Notes under the pieces: model-generated
What the model was told of the DNA's origin: nothing
What the model saw: only the letters and a program-made list of their open reading frames with translations
The model's database searches: none
Assembly (NCBI GenBank): GCA_037389465.1
Contig: JAZARR010000250.1
Location: forward strand, 2,604,001 to 2,668,000
From: Baylisascaris procyonis
Taxonomy: Eukaryota; Nematoda; Chromadorea; Rhabditida; Ascarididae
DNA: 64,000 nt
Direction of reading: 5' to 3'
In this document: positions 1 to 11,894 of the stretch, one piece after another
Layout of the letters: every line of letters begins with the position of its first letter
How positions within the stretch are numbered: position 1 is the stretch's first letter
Translations under genes and position numbers: made by a program

Positions 1-153
1 CATGTATGTAAGCTAGCTAGCTTGATTGCGTGCTAACGAGTTGTCCTTACTCGCTTAGGTGCACACGTTGTTTGAGCCCCTTTTCAAAGATCCTTTCTCC
101 AACGAACTGAAGCGAACAAACGTTCAGCAGTGTGGCAGCAGATAAAAACTTAC

Positions 154-3100
154 CTGGGTTTAATTTTTTTTTGAATTACATATAATTGATGTTCTTTCAT
201 TGATTTTATAACACAATTCCTGATAATCTTAAGCGTCAGGTGGAAGAAAAAAAAGGCGTTGGAAATAGAATTGTTTGTTTTTTTTTTTTTGCTAAGATCA
301 TTACAAATGAAATCAAAAATCAAGTCCCATTTGAAGTACTCAAGTTCTATCAAATTCTTATCGTGCGACATATATGAATGTGAATTTATAATCTTAATAT
401 AACGGAAAATGTGCGATTATTGAGTGAATAAAATGTACCCGCATCACCATTTCTTTTTCTTTCTTTATCATTTAGCTTTCTACACATTCAATCATCAATA
501 TTTTCACAAATCAATTCTCATTATGGCGATGCTTTTTCAATCGTTTTCATTTACTTCTCCATTACTAACAAACAGAGAAAATTTTCAAATCACCGCTCTT
601 TTGTCGCATTATTATTATATGTCTATCATACATGTAGTTTTCGTCAGCTTATTAGAAAATGCGAGTAATAGTCTATATTAGTCAGTAGATTTCATCTTAA
701 GGAATAAACATTTTTAGCGAACTGCATAAAGTTATTCACTGCACGGAATAAATGCATCAAATTAGTATCGTTTGCATTGTTTATGAAATGCATTGGTGAT
801 GATTCGATGCGCACTTTGTTCGTGACTAATTTACGTTTACTTCGGCAATCTTCATTCATAATTTATGACTTTTTAGAACGTTAATTTCATCTATTAGTTT
901 TTCGTTCTCTAATTGACATATGATCGATTTTTTTCTGCACTATTTCTGTCACATTTCACTCCGAGAGATTCCATCTCTCAATAACGCAATAATTACTTCT
1001 TGAAATCTCTTCATTAGTGAGTAGTCATTTCCTTCGCTTCTCTCTTATCTTCCTTTGATGCTTTCCTATCAATGATGTGTCCTAATTTCTTCCTCTCCTT
1101 TCTTATACTGGCTGATTTCTATATGCCTTTTTTGTAGATTCCATTATTCACATCAAATGCTCACGTTATGTTTTACGAGGATATTCGGAGTCTCCGAATG
1201 TGTATATATGCTATTTACATTACCACCTCAATTTTTTGAATTTATTCCTGATCCGTTTCTCTATTGACAAAGATATTTGATTGATAATAGTTGCATAATA
1301 GTATTTTTAGCTGTAAGAATTCTAAATTGCGTAAACAAGTTGATTCGTTCATGTAGAATTAGTTTTTATACTTATCTATATTTTATAGTGGCAATGTTCG
1401 ATCATAAACTCATAAAAAATATCAAATATTTTCGGGAAAAAATTATTTTATAAACAATAAATTGTGATCTATCTCATTTTTTTTGTCCTTATTTAATATT
1501 ATTCCTACCATATCCGATTTTTTAGCATTTTTTGATGGCGTCTAACGTTGAAAAGCAATTACCTTTAATAAACATCAATGAATTATAGAAAATACTGAAA
1601 TAATTCTTATCACTGAAGATGTTAACAGTGAATAAAAAAGAGCAATTGTTGAAAATGTTTCAAGCGCTGCTTCTTCGGTTTTTGTATATAGAGATCAGCG
1701 TATCGTGCCAGGATGAAGGGGGGGGGTGGGTGTGAAGGGAGGGAGGGAGGGAGCTGAGGGGATATCGATAAGCTAAGTGGTACGCTGACAGTGCATCCGC
1801 TTCGCGAGATGCTAAAAATATCTGAGGCATGCATAGAATCGGAGGACGTGCGATTCTGTATCGTCGTGATAGCACTGCCCTGCTCTCCTGCTTATTGCAT
1901 TCATATCGATTTTGCTGCTTTACTGGAACTTTTTCGAGCGTATTCTAACTTTACTTTTTTGAGTGTTGCTGACCGACAGTTAATTCATATTAAACGGTTG
2001 AAATGAATCAAAAATCCGGTTTTCTGCTTGAATAAGTTAAAAAACTTATGAATGTAACCTCCGTAAACATGAGTTGTAGTTGCGTTTTTCGCATAGTGAA
2101 TAGGTATTTAGGACTATTGTGTGGTGGTCAGGAAACCTGAGAAGGCATGATACAAAAGGAAAAGCATTTACAATGTATGTGGACGTTGAAATTTGTAGAT
2201 ATAAAACGTGAAACTTTCCAATCGATCCTGAAAATACTCAATGGAGCTAAGATTTCTTCCTTTTTTTCGCAAATATGCAAGAGGAAAAATTCATAGCATA
2301 AAAACTTCATTTGCAATTTGATAAATGATGAATTTCTATGATTTCTTCTTTTTTGAATGCATTCACAGTGAGTTAGCTTATTGATAAAAATTTCTTCCAC
2401 TTTTTTACGTTAATTTTTAAGCAATTTTTTTCTCAATAAAAAAAATCATTTATAAAAATTGTCTGAATTTCTCAATATTATAGAATATTCGTATGTAAAA
2501 GAAAAATCAATTATCGCAAGTTAACTCTTCATAAATTCGTTGATCTAATCTAGCCCAATAAGATTAATGTCGTAGATCGCCTCTGTTTATTTAGATAGTA
2601 TGAAGTAATATAGCACTCACAGATGGCTGCATATTTTGCATACAATTTATACGAACTGTAATTAATTTTGACTATATTTTTACAATGAATTATCCCTATC
2701 CATTTCCAATGTACCTAAATCTGAAGTGAAGTGCAAGCTGGAAGACCCGATATTGTTCCTCGTCAAAAGCATTCTAAGCGAAAATTTTCATTGAAAAGTG
2801 AGTCTGCGCATGAACAGCTGCTGGCTGATTTATCAGTTTAAATTTTCTAATGTTTATTTGAAGTTTGAATTCGTTATCTCAACTCTGAATGCGTAATTTA
2901 TGCTTAGGTAATGTTTGCTAACATTTATTGTTGGCATATGATGTAGCAATTATCAAGAAAAACAACAAGCATGATTGCACAAAACGAATCGTTGTAATTC
3001 TATTTATATGTATCTCGTTTGTCGTATTTCATACAAAACATTTCCCTTAAAAATTTAATGACTATGCAAATTAGTGGACGAATTTTGTTTACTCTTAGAT

Positions 3101-3998
3101 TTTGCGGATAATTAAGTTCCGCACAATTTGTCTCTTTTGTACTATAAGTTCAGTGCTATTTGTCTCTTTTTCTATGCCGTTTTGATGTTAACGCCTCATA
3201 ATTAATTAACAAGTGCAAAAATGTTCATTGCATCAATTTCTTCGATGCGATCCCTTACTATCTTTAGCTTCTCATGTTTCAATAAAAAAAAGGACTTCGT
3301 TATGTTTACTATCAAATGTTTAACCTCACTTTATGCAACAATCTTTATTTATTTATTATAATGTATTGTTGGTTGCTTCTGTCGAATTGTAAAGGTGAAA
3401 ATGATACGGCGGCACATCAAAACATTAGAATATATCAATATGGTTTTGTTAGGGCGCAGCTGTTAAAAGCATTGGGGTGTGAGAATACACTATGCCGACT
3501 TAGGTGATTGATTGTAATTTTATTGTTTAGTATACTGTATCTTCAATGTTATAATTGTTTTAATCAAACTGGATCTAATGCTTCCTCATTTCTGCACCGT
3601 TTTTTGTTTTCAACTGATTTTATTATTATACTTCAATCTTCGCTTCAATATTTTCAGATTTTCCGTTGTGATTTTATCGAGAAATCAACGACATTCACTA
3701 AAAAATGTTACTGTCCCCTAAGGCTGTTTATATTGCTATTTATATTTCTATTTCATTATTTTTTTCTTCAGAATAGATTTTTCAAGTCATTTATTGCGAT
3801 CATGAAATTAAGTATCAGTTTTTTTTTTTTCTAATAGTATCGCCAACATACCACATATAAAGGAAATGTGTCGTTTTTTTTTTCACTTTTTCATCTGAAT
3901 TTTCGCATTCCAATTCTTCATTCTCATCGATTTCTATCGTCTTTCTTGGCTTTACATCTATCTCTGCTTTCAAATTAACTGGAAATTCTATAGAAGTT
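154..3998 (-). CDS. Partial minus-strand gene, unrecognised product (two candidate exons)
   Basis: Two candidate exons match in phase. The first, 3998 down to 3887 (112 bases), follows a clean 3' splice site (CCTATTTACAG) and ends at GTGAAA. It reads TSIEFPVNLKAEIDVKPRK, then an acidic stretch ending ECENSDEK. It takes one leading base and ends on a codon boundary. The second, 227 down to 154 (74 bases), follows a pyrimidine-rich run of more than 20 bases and ends at a consensus GTAAGT. It starts on a codon boundary, reads IIRNCVIKSMKEHQLYVIQK and leaves two bases, so the gene would continue beyond base 1. The acidic and lysine-rich make-up suggests an intracellular or disordered segment. The family is not recognised. 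Other exons probably lie between the two, for example 2172-2227, which has the wrong phase for direct joining. The single exons are better supported than the join. Confidence 0.4.
228..2127. other. AT-rich stretch, no gene supported
   Basis: If the left-end gene model is right, this is intronic. It has A/T homopolymers and a guanine-run block at 1718-1751. Short frames at 424-681 and 1791-2006 have no splice support or recognisable product and are not called. Confidence 0.5.
1718..1751 (+). other. Guanine-run block with G-quadruplex pattern
   Basis: An unbroken run of G is followed by TGGG, then by four GGG runs separated by single A residues. This fits the usual G3+N1-7 quadruplex pattern and is conspicuous in an AT-rich background. 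Whether it folds or acts in regulation cannot be told from sequence. Confidence 0.6.
2172..2227 (-). CDS. Candidate internal exon, unrecognised
   Basis: Minus-strand candidate exon of 56 bases. It follows a very good 3' splice site (GAGTATTTTCAG) and ends before GTAAATGC. All three frames are open across it. The codon-boundary frame reads DRLESFTFYIYKFQRPHT and meets a stop straight after the donor if unspliced, so it could also be a terminal exon. It lies inside the span of the partial minus-strand gene at 154-3998, but its length does not let it join those two exons directly. The function is unknown. Confidence 0.25.
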
Positions 3999-4474
3999 CT
4001 GTAAATAGGCAATATTTTATTGTGCCATATTTGACGGTAATTATGTTTCAATTAGATTTATGTTGTTTATGAATTCTATCAAATATAAGGCTCGGACAAA
4101 AGCATTTAGAGTCGAAGTAACTACGCTGAAAAATGATGCCACGTGAATTCCGTTTCGCCATTATAAAAGAATTCAATTGCAAATGTTAGAAGGATATTTA
4201 CTCGCTAAATTATTCGCTCATTTCGGGCTCAGTGTTCGATAATTACAATAAATCGGATTTCCTTTGAGAAAGCTGAACATGATCAGCGATTCCCTGCAGA
4301 ATCACTATAGTGATGAACAATGATCAGTTAACTTGTTAACTATGACTCAGATAGATCCGACTGAATTAAACAATCTTTTAGCATTTGAAATGGTTTTCGC
4401 TTGTTCAGCAAATTACTCATTAATTCGTTGCCATTTTGCACAGTCAAGAACTGCCTAAACGGATGTTTTAGTGT

Positions 4475-4525
4475 ATGTCTGGGGATGGGGGGGGGGGAGA
4501 GAGTGAGAGAGGGGAGAGAGAGGAA
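4475..4525 (+). repeat. Purine-rich GGGG/GAGA low-complexity tract
   Basis: A run of ten or so G is followed by GAGAGAGTGAGAGAGGGGAGAGAGAGG. It is a simple purine tract. The frame running through it is a by-product of the composition. Confidence 0.7.
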
Positions 4526-5968
4526 AAACTAAGTAATGAAATTAAGTTTATTCAAGACGTTGAAGAAGTGAATGCAAGAACGCACATCAAAAAAAATAGC
4601 CAATTCATAAATGTTTCATTTAATTTCAGTGCCATAATCATTAACAACTCGAAATAAACCTCTCGGGATTGAGCATGTATACAACAAAATAGTGTATCAT
4701 GGTTGTACACCATAGTCTCTCCATTACATAAATTTATTAACCGAAGTAACTGGTTTACAAACTTCTTTGACTTATTCATTGCCAAGTCGCTTAGATAAGG
4801 CTGTATATCAATTTTTCAAACGAACACTCGACTTTTTCCTATATTTCTTTTGAGAAAAAATTCCAAAAAATATCGAACATATAAATGAATCCAATAAGAT
4901 TTGATGGTTTTACGACAACTTATAAAGGGACCTGAATATTTCGTTGTAGCGAAAGCAATCTTATCAAGCGCGTGTGTTTGTATTATATAAATAGTAAATT
5001 CGCATGAGCTGATCGGTTGCGCGATAGCGCTAATCGCTCTTTATTGCATACGAGAAAACGAGCGATTTGGCTATATATAAGAAAAGTTCAGATGAATAGA
5101 TGTACAATGTGACTACGATAAAGCATGCATATCTATGTCTTGTTGACCGCGAATATTTTTCAATCGCACTTCTTCGAATTTACGAGTTGATAGTCAGCTA
5201 TTCATATATCATCGCCAGCTATTGCACTCGAGAGTTACTACTTAAAAATCAATTCAAAAAATTTCAACTGTTTTTGCGTTTATTGTTATTATGCACAACA
5301 ATATTTTTTGAAGAGTTTATCAAAGTTCAAGCTACACTTCCACATAGCACAATATTCCTTCAAAACCTTTGCTCTTTTATACCCTCTAAAGTGTGTGGCG
5401 AATTTCTCGCAACAGAACGGCATGTGATCGTAAATCGTCCTTTGTTCACTAGTCGAATGTCCTACTCTATCATCGGTTCTGCCTAATCAAAGCTCTTCTT
5501 CAAGATGGGATTTGCAAAATTAATCACTTCTTGCTTGAGTATTCTTTCTCACTGCAGAATAAACGCTTAATGATTATTGATTGTTAACAGCTTTTTGCTT
5601 TCTCGTTTTACTGTTATCCTAATTTTCGGCAATGAACGAATTTTTTTATTGTTTTCAAGAGCATTTCTTGGGTGAAACGTGAAAATAAGAGTGTCGACTT
5701 TAATTGAAAATAAGAGCTCCACTTCGAATGCAAACGTTATTTGATTACTGACGTTTGAAGCTGTTCTAATAGAACTGCCAATTCTATACATTCAACAATG
5801 TCCATATATTTGACATCTTGAACTCATTTTTTCATATTTTTGTTTATTTCACCTCATCAAATCAGTGCGTCTCGCCTATGCGGAAAAGATAAAATACCCA
5901 ATGCTTTCCATAAAAGTTCTCGTTATCTGTGATATTTATTAACGGTTTTGCGTTTTTTTTTTTGGGAG

Positions 5969-6134
5969 CATATTGTAAGAGCTGGCGATTTGTATGTAGA
6001 AACGTCGTGTATATGTACAAATATTTCATCAGTGTGATTGCTGCCAACATATTGACTTTTCTCTTCATAGTTATCGGTATAAAACCATGCATATCACTCA
6101 AAACACATCCAAATCTTCAATCACAATTGTGTTC
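5969..6134 (+). CDS. Candidate exon with one membrane segment
   Basis: A 166-base plus-strand interval lies between a 3' splice site preceded by eleven T residues (TTTGGGAG) and a consensus 5' splice site (TGTTC then GTAAGT). One frame is open throughout, with two leading and two trailing bases. It reads YCKSWRFVCRNVVYMYKY, then a hydrophobic segment FISVIAANILTFLFIVIGI, then KPCISLKTHPNLQSQL. Basic residues on one side and about 20 hydrophobic residues look like a single membrane span, with several cysteines around it. A minus-strand frame overlaps at 5862-6101 but has no matching splice sites. No partner exon was found with confidence and the family is not recognised. Confidence 0.35.
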
Positions 6135-8972
6135 GTAAGTATTTTCCATAATAAGGGGAGAAGGGGGTGGAAGAAGTAAAGCAGATAGATTATAATTTGT
6201 TTCCATTCACAACCTTGCAATTTCATGCCTCTATGCATAATTTGTGAAAGTGTATAACTGTGAATTCTCTATGTTTAATCTGAATGAAACGAGATGTTTG
6301 ATATATTATTATAGAATAATGCATTAATATTGATGGTGATTCTAATTGAAATGACACGCTTTATTGCGTTAATATCATTGATGAGAAGGAAGTTTACGAA
6401 GCTGCTTTTGAATTAAATCACTGAACCTATATAATTTCCCAATTCGAAGAATGATGATCGTTTTTGAGTGGAATTTCATTCAAAGTTATATAATAAACAT
6501 AAAGATGTCACTAATGCCGTTTACATTTACTATCCCAAACCTTCATTACTTCACAACAATAGAAAATCGCTTTTCTTAATATCCACTACGTGCTCCGCGA
6601 GCACTTCGGTCTTGATCTTCATGCTCGCATACTTTGGTATGTTTTCACACTTCAGGGTGTTAAGGAATAAATGAGTGAATAAATAAATAAGCAAATAAAT
6701 AAATAAATAAATAAGGTGAGAGCTTATAAATGGAAAAAAAATATCCTTGCCCATTCTCGTTAGGAATGCTTGAGAAATAGAGCATTTCACTGGTGAATAT
6801 TTCGCCTCAGGCACAGAGTGAATGTGAATCGTATAATTCGCGCAAAACGAGTGATTTAATGTCCTCATCGCAGCATATCATCTGATCGTTGTGGTTGTGC
6901 AGTGATATATTCATTCAACGATAGTGACAGCCCTTTTAATTACTCGGCATCTATATTTGTAAGGGAAAAGTAACGCTTTTTCCTGTAAGGTAACGAGAGC
7001 AACAGCTATACATTTAAGTGAATATACATTTAGATTGCTGCTCTACGGACTTATTTAGATTACGCATAAACATGTGGGAAACTAGCATAAGTATACACCT
7101 CATTTTATATGTGAGGTATCAACAGATTGCAAGGATGAAGAAGGGGCTAGGGATAGAGGAGAGAGGAAGAAAAGAAGAGATTTTTACATCACTTCGCTTA
7201 TGATGTCTGCTTTCACTGAATAAAAAAACACTTCTGCGTTTTCCTCTTTTTTTGCAATTTTTCTCTTATAAAGGCATATTCTGAGTTCAAGATGCTTGTA
7301 GATTTGAGGCAGTGCTTATATGTGTATGATTGTCTGTCTGCCTCTCTGATTTTCTGTCTATTTGTCGGTTGATTGCAACTTACATTCGATTAACTCTGTG
7401 ATAATAAATTTTTCACGGGTAGCGATTCATAAATGCATCTGCAAATCGAATTATATCACCATACGGCAACCATTTCACCAATTCTGCAGTTCTACTATGC
7501 GAGAACCCTTCGAAATTTTTCCTTCGGGACTACTTTATGTAATATATTCATCAGTCACCCCACACAGTGCTCTGAATGCGCGTTAAGGTTTAGCCAAACA
7601 TGCAAATCACTCATGGATAGACGATCAGCAAATTCTCTAGCAGCATTTCGAATCTCAATGCAACTTCTAACTGCCGTGATCAACACTATTGATCTAATAG
7701 CCTTGATCAAAAGCAATGATCGTTTCCATAGTATATTCATTCATTTTCTTGTGAGCATTGAAATTATTTATCCATTCTGTTGCTCAATTTGTCGCTGTCG
7801 TCATATGACGCTAACAATTTTGGGAATCATTGCGACAATTGAGCGAAAAAAAAAAGGACGCAAATCTCGGAAGTCGAATGCCAAGTGCATTGCACTTTCG
7901 TCATTTATATACTACTCGGCCATGCTGGTGCCATCTCAGATTGCCCTTTATGTCTCGCTTAGATATCCATGAAACTAAAACCCGGAATTCGGTGCAAATC
8001 ACAAAGTAACACCGATATTAGCAGTCCATTCAATCCATAAACTTCTAAAGAAGCTATCAATATTTAAGGTTGTTCAGAAACTGGCGCGCAATTCGCCAAC
8101 ACATTTTTCTTTCGATATCGGTCGGCTCACAAAACAACATCAAAATTTGTTCGAGCGGTCGATCATTTGAAATATCAATGCAATATTTTGCATATTTATC
8201 GTCTGCAGTCTAAATATGAATTCACTTGGTCATTTGAGCGGAATGCAAAATGCACACTTTGTCAGCTCTGTTAAGTGCTTCTGCTGCCAACATATCGGTG
8301 TTAATCCATTCTTTTCGAAAGAAATTACAGGTGTTCAATAGTGCCAGCAAATTTTCGTGCATCTTGTTTCCCTCAGATTTTCGTTTCCCACATTGGTCAC
8401 GTGAAGAGAATATAAAAGCGCCTATCACGCTAACTGGTCTTGCACGCTATTCCACTTGCTTTATTTCCTTTTCAACTTTTGCAAACTTTTTTTTTCGTTA
8501 ATTCAAACTAGACAATTATTCAAAATGGCTTAATTTGAACTGGAAAATTAGATTTCGTTATTAATTTTTTTTCAGAAAAAGTCATATTCGCTAGGCGTTT
8601 AAATTCATTTCTTTTTTTTTTAATTGAATTCATCTGCTTAAAATGTTGATTTAAATTTTTAGAATTCGATGTTTGGTCTGCACTTTAAAAATCGAAACGA
8701 TATTAGCAAAAACTGCTTATCCTCTTTTTTCTTCTTGAAATCTTCCACTTTCTAAGCTTCTGAAACTTTTATGTTTATGTTTCGTGTCTCTAAAATTTTG
8801 TCGTTTCGTTCATTTTCAAGAATATTCACTTATTTGGTTGTTGAGTGCAAAAGTGAACGTTGCGTTGCTTAAAAATCAACATCTGTGGATACTCTCAGGA
8901 TGTTTCTACTATATTAGGAAGTGAAAATATGATCGATTTGCAGTTTATTGCAATTTTTCAAGTTTTTTTTAG
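6135..8972. other. Gene-poor stretch with one long unexplained frame
   Basis: No exon with both splice sites was found. A 179-codon plus-strand frame at 7433-7972 is unusually long for this composition and encodes several hydrophobic stretches. It contains an A10 run and no recognisable domain, so it is discussed rather than called. A degenerate copy of the dispersed motif lies near 8240-8265. Confidence 0.4.
6690..6715 (+). repeat. (AAAT)n tetranucleotide tract
   Basis: Six or so AAAT units, with related GAAT units just upstream from 6664. The same type of tail closes the retroposon at 42.4 kb, so this may be the worn tail of another insertion. No duplicated target site was found here. Confidence 0.5.
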
Positions 8973-9016
8973 TAATTGCGCATTTTGAAATGGGTAAAAA
9001 TTCAACACAGATCATG
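8973..9016 (+). CDS. Candidate 44-base exon, unrecognised
   Basis: The 3' splice site is strong (TTTTTCAAGTTTTTTTTAG) and the 5' splice site is consensus (ATCATG then GTAAGT). One frame is open, with two leading bases, and reads IAHFEMGKNSTQIM, ending on a codon boundary. The splice signals are better than the coding signal, which is too short to judge. A GC-rich island begins about 300 bases downstream. The product is unknown. Confidence 0.3.
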
Positions 9017-9319
9017 GTAAGTTATTTGCAGTATAGAATCTAGTTGATTTTCGCTCCCGAGTGGATAGTTTTTAATCTGTGAACAATGAATGCATTGGTT
9101 TAGTTCATTTCCCATCTTAAACCTAACTATTTGCGTGCATTTTGTTCTATTCATTTTTTTCGATCAATTATCCTGTCAAATGTCTTGTCGAAAATGCGAA
9201 AATATCGTCCAACTTGTTTAGAGTTGTCAGGTCAATGTCCTGCTATGGTGTTGTTTTGTAGGATGTTGCTTTATGACGGTATGCGATAGATGTCAGCGAT
9301 TACACTTCAATATAGACGT

Positions 9320-9660
9320 TAAAAGAAAGCGCGTTCGAAGACGGCGATTTGTGCGGCTATCACATAACGGCAGTCGGTAGAACGCCGGGTGGTAGCATTA
9401 CCGCGCCTAGCTAGGTAGCAGCTTAGCTGGCCTATCGATTAGTGCACACAACACAAAACATGATTGATGCTTTTCGCTCTGCCTTGCGGACCCATACCGA
9501 CTTTTCGCAGCCGCGTTTAGCGTGTGCTGTGACGAGCAATCGACACCGGGCACCACCGGCATGCAGCCAGAAAGCCGCCTTCCCTTCATCTTACTGCCTT
9601 CCGGTAGTTGGCCGACACAAGTGTCGGCTCAATCGCCATCCCCCTTTCACGCTTTATCAC
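9320..9660. other. GC-rich island, possible promoter or first exon
   Basis: A sharply GC-rich, CpG-rich block in AT-rich surroundings. A plus-strand frame from an ATG at 9460 runs to a stop at 9666 (MIDAFRSALRTHTDFSQPRL, continuing with Pro and Cys), but it has only a weak internal donor (GTAGTT). A minus-strand frame at 9407-9589 is also open. Near its right end are 8-base inverted arms GCCGACAC/GTGTCGGC at 9611-9628 and a 13-mer shared with the 29.6 kb island. By analogy with the islands at 37.7, 52.2 and 63.9 kb it may be a promoter with or without a first exon. The strand is undecided. Confidence 0.35.
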
Positions 9661-9669
9661 TTTGAATAA

Positions 9670-11833
9670 TTGCTCTATCTTCGATCACTTGGCAACTCAA
9701 TATGCCATGTGATCATGACAAATGAGTGAAATAAAATTTGAAATAAACATTTGTCGTCATTTATGGCTCAAAGTATATTACATTCAAAATGGAAGACTAG
9801 TTAATAAAAAAAAAATTGGTCATTTAGAAATATTGTGCATTACACTTGTTTGTTCTGATGGTGGATCAACGATCACAGACCCTTAACGCTTATCATGAAC
9901 GTTTATCGCTGCTTATGATATTATGTCTTTTTTTAATGAATAAAAATATCACATTGTCCTTTGTCCTATCACATTGCTCTAGATTTCCGTTCCTAACAAT
10001 AAGGATGAAGCTTCAGATGGTTTCCTATTTCTTTGAAACTTTCTCATCGGTGTTGTTTTTGTTACATTTAAATATATTAAATGCCTATATGCACTAGATA
10101 TGAGTTACTTTTGTGTATATGCTTTTGTTTGCCAACACTATCGTTTTATTAATTCATAAAGCGTTATGTTAGTTTATCGCATATTGAAAGATGAGATACG
10201 ATTTCAACATTTCCGCACCATTTATTCTCAATCACATGATTGTAATCATTATATTTCTTTCGCTAACCAGGTAGATCATTTATCGAGTATGTACGTCTTA
10301 CTCTTCAAATGAAAACAAGTGTGAAAGCATGTCAAAGGAACAGCTAAGACACGCGCTTTTCCAATTGTGCTCGTCAGACCGACCGGTTACTTTAATTGCC
10401 AACAAATGTGAGAATCTGCGTAACAATGTGTTCACATTTGAATTGCTCAGACCATTAATTCAGTTTTCTTAACATACCATTAATTTTCCTTATCGAACAT
10501 ATGATACAAAAGGTATGAGATGAAGCCCGGCCTGTTTAAAATGGATCTAAATTTTTGGGCACGTTTAAGTATATATTAGCTTCTCTTGGAGTAGTATATC
10601 GGTCAACCTTACCGCTGATATTGAAGGTCGATCTGTGATGTGCGCTATATTTGACAACATTGCAGCTTTAGCCTCGATACCCTCCGAGTTGATACTACAA
10701 AAAGAGAGACGCACATACAAACATCGAAATGCGCTATACGAACGCAAATTTGCGGAGGCGCATGAAAAAACCTAAACAGATTGAGGATGCCCTGTTGCAT
10801 TCATTTCATGTGGTGTGCTCTCCAAAATGCAATTGGGAAAATGCACCGGTAAAGCCTGCACAGTATGCGCTTTTGCAGTTTTATCAAGAAGTTGATTTCG
10901 TTAACTACAAGCATCTAACAAAACAACACAGAGCAAAAAGTACACTAACGAAGGCAGCTCTTTTGCTCGCTGATATATCAACTAAAAATTTTGAGGGAGT
11001 CGGCCATCCTATGCTGTGAATCATATCACTTCATTCCTTAACTCCTATCATCTCGTTCCTTGATTCCTTCGTTTATTTAAGATTTGTAAATAAGCCCCAG
11101 AGATACGCACATATTATAAACTAGCAAACGTACGTGCGCACCGATTTGACGATGCCATACCACCAACCATTTGCACAATCAGTCTTGAAAGGTGGTTGGA
11201 GGGAGAACACTCCTGATTTTTGAGCTGCAAATTATGCTCATTTGCGGCCACATGTTTCACATTTAAACTATCGGGAGATAAATTAGTGCTTTAACGCAAA
11301 AAGTATCGATTTTAAAATATATCGTGAAAATAAATACATTTCTAGATGCATCTTTTTTAATTTCTTTTTGCTTTTAGAGTGATTTTAAGAGCGATGTTTT
11401 ATGGAGAATTTTGGTAATTACGCATAATTCAAATGCGGCAATTATTACGCATAATGCTTCACATAGGGAATGGATAATCATATTAATATAATAGCCAAAT
11501 AATTTTTATCAAATCAATTGCAGCAATCATTTTCTTGCTCGCCTTACATTTCGTTAAACTTACTTTCGTTACCGTAAGCTCACGAGCATAATACACAATA
11601 ATGCCAGTGCATTTAGTGTATTGAAATCAGTGGCGATGTTTGGTTTCTTTTTTCCAAAATTATGTTTTTCGCTCATGGATTTAATTCTAACAATACTGTA
11701 GAGCATTTCCTTGGATGCACTGTTACTGTGCAAATGCCAAGGCATCAGAAAAACAGGTCACAGTGAAGGGATGCATCGCTTTTTGAGGGCTACATTTACG
11801 CTTTCTGTGACGGCGTCTTGCCTGTGGCTGTAC

Positions 11834-11835
<2 letters not shown>
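9670..11835. other. AT-rich stretch, no gene supported
   Basis: Homopolymer-rich non-coding sequence. A 96-codon plus-strand frame at 10729-11019 has protein-like composition (DALLHSFHVVCSPKCNWE) but no convincing start context or splice sites, so it is not called. Confidence 0.45.

Positions 11836-11892
<57 letters not shown>
11836..11892. repeat. (TA)n microsatellite
   Basis: 57 bases of perfect alternating T and A. Frames through it encode only Ile-Tyr repeats and are not genes. Confidence 0.95.
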
Positions 11893-11894
<2 letters not shown>

